Positions 59,715-64,000 of a DNA stretch of 64,000 nt are shown in pieces (the first letter of the stretch is position 1; every line of letters starts with the position of its first letter). The notes below the pieces were generated by a model, which searched no databases, was not told the DNA's origin, and saw only the letters and a list, made by a program, of their open reading frames with translations. The translations under genes and the position numbers were made by a program. The DNA is from Closterium sp. Naga37s-1 (Eukaryota; Streptophyta; Zygnematophyceae; Desmidiales; Closteriaceae), in assembly GCA_947471745.1 (NCBI GenBank), contig CANJKZ010001237.1, positions 1,575,001 to 1,639,000 on the forward strand, given 5' to 3'.

Positions 59715-61209
59715 GCGCCACATTGGCTTGGTCATGGAGGTCGCTCGTACCTCCTTGATCCATGCGGCTGCCCCCCACTTTCTGTGGCCGTTTGCGGTCC
59801 GGTACGCTGCGCATCAGCTCAACCTCTGGCCCCGTGTCTCCTTGCCGGAGACCTCGCCCACACTGCTGTGGACGGGGAAGGTTGGCGATGCGTCGCGTTT
59901 CCGGGTCTGGGGATCTCGAGCTTTTGTCCGCGATACGTCTGCGGACAAGCTCTCCTCCCGCGCTGTTCCTTGTGTCTTCCTTGGCTTTGTCCCGGACGCG
60001 TCTGGTTGGCAGTTTTACCACGCCACCTCGCGCCGTGTCCTGCCCTCTCAGGACGTCACTTTTGACGAGTCGGTCCCCTACTACCGCCTCTTCCCCTACC
60101 GCACTGCCCCGCTCCCCCCCCCGCCTCTCTTCCTCGCGCCAGGTGCTGCTGTGGTAGACCCCCTCCCCCCTCAGGGTGCCGCTCCCTCAGGTGTGTCCCA
60201 GGTAGACCCGGTTGAGCCTGTCGAGGTAGCTGTCGACTCTCGTCCTGCTAGGGGTGCTGAGCCTGAGTGTGCGGAGCCTGGGGGTGCGGAGCCTGGAGGT
60301 GCGGAGCCTGGGGTTGCGGAGTCTGGGGGTGCGGAGCCTGCGGGTGCTGAGTCTGGGGGTGCTGAGTCTGGGGGTGCTGAGCATGGGAGTGCTACGTCTG
60401 AGGGTACTGAGCCAGAGGGTGCTGCGACTGAGAGTGCTACACCTGGAGGCGCTCTTTCCTCACAGCAGCTGCGTGAGTGGTACTTACAGTACTGCAGCCT
60501 CAGGAGAGGTGCTGCTGGAGCTCGTGCTCGTGCTTCCCCTCCTAGGCGGGAGCTGCCCTCTCCCCAGCGGCTCCGAGAGTGGTACGCTCGTCGCTGCAGT
60601 CTCCGGAGTGGCGCTCCTAGTGTCGCGGACCCTGGAGCTGGAGGTTCTGCTGGTGCCGGAGCTGCTGGAGGTGCTGCTGCTGCTGGCGCTGCTGGAGGTA
60701 CTGCTGGTGCTGGTGCTGCTGGAGCTGCTGGAGGTGCTGCTGCTGCTGGCGGTGCTGCTGGTGCTGCTGGAGGTGCTACTGGTGCTGGTGCTGCTGGAGC
60801 TGCTGGAGGTGCTGCTGGAGCTGCTGGAGGTGCTGCTGGTACTGGTGCTGCTGGTGCTGGTGCTGCTGGAGCTGCTGGAGGTGCTACTGGTGCTGGCGCT
60901 GCTGGAGGTGCTGCTGGTACTGGTGCTGCTGGTGCTGATACTGCTGGAGCTGCTGGAGGTGCTGCTGGTGCTGGAGCTGCTGGAGGCACTGCTGCTGCTG
61001 GCGGTGCTGTTGGAGCTGCTGGAGGTGCTGGAGCTGCGGGGCTGCTGGTCCTGGAGGTGCTCGTACTGGAGGTACTGGAGCTGCTGGGACTGGAGCTGCT
61101 GAGGGGGTTGGAGCTGGAGTTGCTGAGCGGCCGCGGCCGTACTACATTCCGCTCCTTCAGCAGGTTCTTGGTCTCCCGCCCTCTACTGGTCCTACTCCTC
61201 CCCTACTGA
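59665..61209 (+). pseudogene. Element H integrase C-terminal part and spacer
   Basis: It reads TFTLPASPQQNGVAERHIGL (catalytic Glu), HFLWPFAVRYAAHQLNLWP, SRAVPCVFLGFVPDASGW and DVTFDESVPYYRLF. A long spacer follows: AEPGGAEPGG-type repeats (60240-60430), two copies of an LREWY segment (near 60470 and 60570: QLREWYLQYCSLRRGA and RLREWYARRCSLRSGA), and a GAAGGAAGA-type run (60640-61020). The frame is lost before YYIPLLQQVLGLPP at 61138. Confidence 0.85.
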
Positions 61210-61782
61210 GTCCACCGCCTGTCCAGTCACAGTCACAGTTACAGCCTGCCTCTCCGCTGCCTGGTCCTTCTCCTTACACTTCGCCGACGGGTAGTCTTAC
61301 TGAGCGTCGTGAGCCTGAGTCTCGTCCTCCGTCGCCTGAGTCTAGTCCAGAGTCCCCTGAGTCGCGTCCAGAGTCGTCTGTCCGCGCTGTCCGCGCTGGT
61401 CGTCGTGCTCCGCGTGAGCGTCCTCCTCCTGTCCTTGGCACTCACTATATGACCTTGCGTCCTTCCACTGCTCCACAGCGCGTCCCTCTGCCGTCTCCTC
61501 CTGCGTCCTCTCTTCCTGACGTTGCTGACCCGCCGTCAGACCTTACTCGTGCTGCCAGTCCTACTGTCGCGCGTCTCCTTGCCACTGTTGTCACTGACCC
61601 TACCTTTGAGTCCTCTGCTGCGTCTGCTCTAGTTGCTGAGCTTGTTGACTTTGCTGCCGCCTGTCGTCTAGACTACGCCGCTAGCCTTGTTGCTGAGTCT
61701 GAGTCTGTCTGTCCTCCGTCCGTCGGGGGTGAGTGTGCTCTTGGCACGGACGTCCTTGAGGACAGACAGGAGGAGTTTGAGT
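61130..61782 (+). pseudogene. Element H linker before RT, cut by element I
   Basis: The frame reads YYIPLLQQVLGLPPSTGP, LTERREPESRPPSPESSP, THYMTLRPSTAPQRVPLP, VVTDPTFESSAASALVAELV and GGECALGTDVLEDRQEEFE. It then passes into the LTR of I, which supplies LLESRIERE and a stop at 61809. Confidence 0.85.
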
Positions 61783-61920
61783 TGTTAGAATCTAGAATAG
61801 AACGAGAATGAATGAAACTAGGTAGGAGGGGGATACAAGTAGGACACCCTAACAAAGCTGTACCCCCTAAGGCTAAACCCACTATAGCCTACACAATATG
61901 AACATATAATGTTTGACACA
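61783..61920 (-). repeat. 3' LTR of element I (minus strand)
   Basis: On the minus strand it starts TGTCAAACATTATATG and ends GATTCTAACA (138 bp). A purine tract (CCTATGGGGGTG) lies just upstream on that strand (61921-61932). Its partner lies beyond 64000. Confidence 0.88.
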
Positions 61921-62147
61921 CCCCCATAGGCTAAGTGGGAGACAACCAGATGGTCACAAGACCAGTCAAAGCAAAGCAAAGCAAGCTCAGGGTGGATCTC
62001 AAGGAAACCACACAAATTCTGAGCACAAGCAAGTGGTCACAAGACCAGTTCACATGCAGGTTGATAGTATAACAAGAGATACAGTGATCACAACCTAGCA
62101 AGAGTAAACAAGCAGGTATATATACAGAGATCACAGTACAAGCAGAG
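61921..62147 (-). other. Element I 3' untranslated region
   Basis: It is non-coding. On the minus strand it contains GAACTGGTCTTGTGACC (62034-62050) and GACTGGTCTTGTGACC (about 61952-61967), with GATCCACCCTGAGCTT between them, then the purine tract. Confidence 0.65.
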
Positions 62148-64000
62148 TCAAGAAGTAAGCAAGTGAGGCCCAGTAGGCACGAGGCCTAGAACAGTACAGA
62201 AGCGCTGATGGTCACAAGGCTGAAGCGCCTTGGTGAACATATCAGCAGTGTTGGCCCGAGTGGCCACGTAACGCAGACGAAGCTGACCGCGCTGCTGCAG
62301 CTCTCGAGCAAGGAAGTAGCGCAGAGCGATATGCTTCGTTCTGTGCTCCAGTCTGTGCTCCTCACACAAGGCAATGGCAGCCTTGTTGTCGACGTACAGC
62401 ACTGGAGGAGAACGAGGCCGCTCTCCCAAGTCGGTCAGCAGGTAGGTGAGCCAGCGTAACTCCTGTGCAGCCATGGCTGTGGCGTAGATCTCAGCCTCAC
62501 AACTGGAGCTGAGAACAGAAGACGAGCGTGTAGAACGCCAAGAAACTGAACCAGAGCCAAGGCTGAAGGTGTAACCCTGAGACGACCGCTGAGTAGCCTG
62601 GTCGTCAGCCCAAGACGCGTCTGAGTGCCCAGTGAGTACAACTCGGTCTCGTCCTCCAAGCACTAGCCCCATGCCCGACGTACTGCACAAGTAGCGCAAC
62701 ACCCTCTTAGCGGCATCCATGTGCTCCTTCCGGTGACGGCCAGGAGCGACATAGCGTGCATGGATGCTAAGAGGGTATGCAAGGTCAGGTCGAGTGCAGG
62801 TCATCAGGTACATGAGGCAGCCCACAAGCTCTGGATACGGGCCACTCGGCTCTACGGACTCATCCGAAGGCAGAGCTGAGAGCGAGTGACCGGTAGGCAG
62901 AGGAGTGGGCTGAGGCGAGGAGTACGTGAAGCGGAAGCGCTGAAGGACCTGCTGCACCATGTGTGACTGAGTCAAGGTGATGGTGCGCCGTGCTCTGTCC
63001 CGGGTGATCCGCAAGCCAAGATAGCTTGTCAGTTCACCCAGGTCTGTGCACGTGTGTCTCTTCTGCAGCTCCGACTTCACGTGGGCGAGTGCCGGAGTGT
63101 CAGCAGTGGCAAAGACCAAGTCGTCGACGTACACGAGGATGTAGAACGGCGGCAGCGAGGTGTCGGTGCGTAGAAACAGCGACGGGTCAGCAGTAGAAGG
63201 AGCGAACCCAAGAGCCGCAAGTGTAGTCCTCAGTGTGTCGTGCCACTCACGTGGCGCCTGTCGGAGACCGTAGACTGGCCGCCGGAGGCTCCACTGGGTA
63301 CCAGGAGGAAACGACCCAGTGAAGCCAGGTGGGCGGCGCAGCCAGATCTCCTCGTGCAGGCTGCCCTGTAGGAAAGCAGTGCTGAAGTCAAGAGAGTGGA
63401 GCTCGTAGTCACGCTGAGCGGCGACGTGCAGCAGAACCCGAAGAGTGGTCATCTTCGGGGTCGGGGAGAAGGTCTGGAAGAAGTCAACTCCCTCTCGCTG
63501 ACTGAAGCCTCGTGCAACGTAACGCGCCTTGAAGACAGGCGGAGAACCCAGCGGCCGCTTCACCCTGAAAATCCACATGCCACTGACGATGTTCGCCCCA
63601 GGTGGGGGAACCTCGTCGACGTAGGTGCCTGTGGACTTCCAGGAAGCCATCTCTGCGTCCATGGCTGTCTGCCACTGAGAGGAGTAGGGACCCTCTATCG
63701 CCTCTGCGTAAGAGCGCGGAGTCGGGATGTCTGGTGCATCCGGGTCTCCCTCAGGGGCAACTAGCATGGACACGAGATGAGGTAAAGCAGCGGCAAAGCA
63801 CTCAAACTCCTCCTGCCTGTCCTCAAGGACGTCCGTGCCAAGAGCACACTCACCCCCGACGGACGGAGGACAGACAGACTCAGACTCAGCAACTAGGCTA
63901 GCGGCGTAGTCTAGACGACAAGTGGCAACAAAGTCGACAAGCTCGGCAACTAAGGCAGACGCAGCAGTGGACTCAAAGGAAGGGTCAGTGACAACAGTAG
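62148..64000 (-). CDS. pol: Element I Pol: linker, RT and RNase H (partial, open at edge)
   Basis: On the minus strand the frame is open from the window edge (TVVTDPSFESTAASALVAEL, GGECALGTDVLEDRQEEFE) through RSYAEAIEGPYSSQWQTA and the RT motifs: GANIVSGMWIFRVKRPLG, ARYVARGFSQREGVDFFQTF, HSLDFSTAFLQGSLHEEIWL and FYILVYVDDLVFATADTPA (YVDD intact). RNase H follows: TGHSDASWADDQATQRSS, SSSCEAEIYATAMAAQELR, LYVDNKAAIALCEEHRLEHR and ANTADMFTKALQPCDHQRFC. The stop is at 62148. No break is seen, so this is the most intact RT of the family here and a candidate helper for the RT-less copies. Confidence 0.94.
   Translation of the reverse strand, partial: TVVTDPSFESTAASALVAELVDFVATCRLDYAASLVAESESVCPPSVGGECALGTDVLEDRQEEFECFAAALPHLVSMLVAPEGDPDAPDIPTPRSYAEAIEGPYSSQWQTAMDAEMASWKSTGTYVDEVPPPGANIVSGMWIFRVKRPLGSPPVFKARYVARGFSQREGVDFFQTFSPTPKMTTLRVLLHVAAQRDYELHSLDFSTAFLQGSLHEEIWLRRPPGFTGSFPPGTQWSLRRPVYGLRQAPREWHDTLRTTLAALGFAPSTADPSLFLRTDTSLPPFYILVYVDDLVFATADTPALAHVKSELQKRHTCTDLGELTSYLGLRITRDRARRTITLTQSHMVQQVLQRFRFTYSSPQPTPLPTGHSLSALPSDESVEPSGPYPELVGCLMYLMTCTRPDLAYPLSIHARYVAPGRHRKEHMDAAKRVLRYLCSTSGMGLVLGGRDRVVLTGHSDASWADDQATQRSSQGYTFSLGSGSVSWRSTRSSSVLSSSCEAEIYATAMAAQELRWLTYLLTDLGERPRSPPVLYVDNKAAIALCEEHRLEHRTKHIALRYFLARELQQRGQLRLRYVATRANTADMFTKALQPCDHQRFCTVLGLVPTGPHLLTS

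Larger units (their letters stand above)
56421..61782 (+). mobile_element. Copia element H, cut by element I
   Basis: The 5' LTR is 56421-56548 (128 bp, TGTCAAACAT...TTCTTAACA), followed by TGGTATTAAGAGCTT. Leader, gag, protease, integrase, spacer and linker follow. Element I begins at 61783 inside the linker after EDRQEEFE, so RT and the 3' LTR of H should lie to the right of the window. Confidence 0.88.
61783..64000 (-). mobile_element. Copia element I (minus strand, runs off the window)
   Basis: From its 3' LTR (61783) leftwards on its own strand come the 3' untranslated block with paired ACTGGTCTTGTG(A)CC motifs (61950-62060), RNase H, RT and linker, all open to base 64000. It is inserted in the linker gene of H, a related element in the opposite orientation. 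Confidence 0.92.

Noticed and set aside
60171..60989. Minus-strand 272-codon APAAPPA-type ORF and similar ones at 11068, 24435 and 53350
   Set aside because: They are mirror frames of the GGTGCTGGA spacer repeats.

Overview
This is a repeat-dominated eukaryotic nuclear window. It has multi-exon coding sequence with GT-AG introns, Ty1/copia and chromodomain Ty3/gypsy LTR retrotransposons, and no operons, ribosome binding sites or bacterial genes. The copia Gag opening (MATPSVLxFDAEGR and variants) and the very GC-rich untranslated regions recall, from memory only, a streptophyte green alga such as Closterium. That assignment is an inference with low to moderate confidence.

Layout. Bases 1-14600 are a pile of nested LTR elements: a decayed copia element (C, about 169-608 and 8253-12372) is split by a complete gypsy chromovirus (609-8252, 370-bp LTRs, TTCAG target duplication). 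That gypsy element itself carries a 1.8-kb copia fragment (J, 1430-3215) inside its gag. Part of a different copia lineage (K) and an unassigned stretch follow. Bases 14602-24440 hold a minus-strand copia element (A) interrupted by a young plus-strand copia element (B, 14964-20985) that has lost its reverse transcriptase. Bases 24960-29450 hold copia remnant D, with a small non-autonomous LTR element (E, 27485-29058, TGCAC duplication) inserted at the end of its pol gene.

Bases 30951-49246 carry the only host gene I can support. It is a ZNFX1-like SF1 RNA helicase with an RGG-rich N-terminus, a split UPF1-like helicase core, NFX1-type zinc fingers and a C-terminal RZ finger, reconstructed here as 19 exons with consistent splice phases. 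In this copy it is broken twice. A copia element with apparently identical LTRs (F, 34274-39796, minus strand, GACAT duplication) sits three bases before the end of exon 6, and exon 18 has an 11-base-type frameshift near 48560.

Bases 49419-64000 contain copia elements G (many frameshifts), H (long gag-protease-integrase ORF) and I (minus strand, intact reverse transcriptase/RNase H, running off the window). I is inserted in H.

Most unusual points. (1) The helicase gene's introns, and the bases after its stop, repeatedly hold decayed copies of the adjoining exon edge including its splice site, at about ten places. This suggests a history of local tandem duplication, possibly intron gain or growth. 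(2) Several elements with near-identical LTRs lack part or all of pol, so they were probably mobilised in trans. (3) The copia elements share a two-copy motif before the polypurine tract and a stretched C-X13-C zinc-knuckle-like motif.
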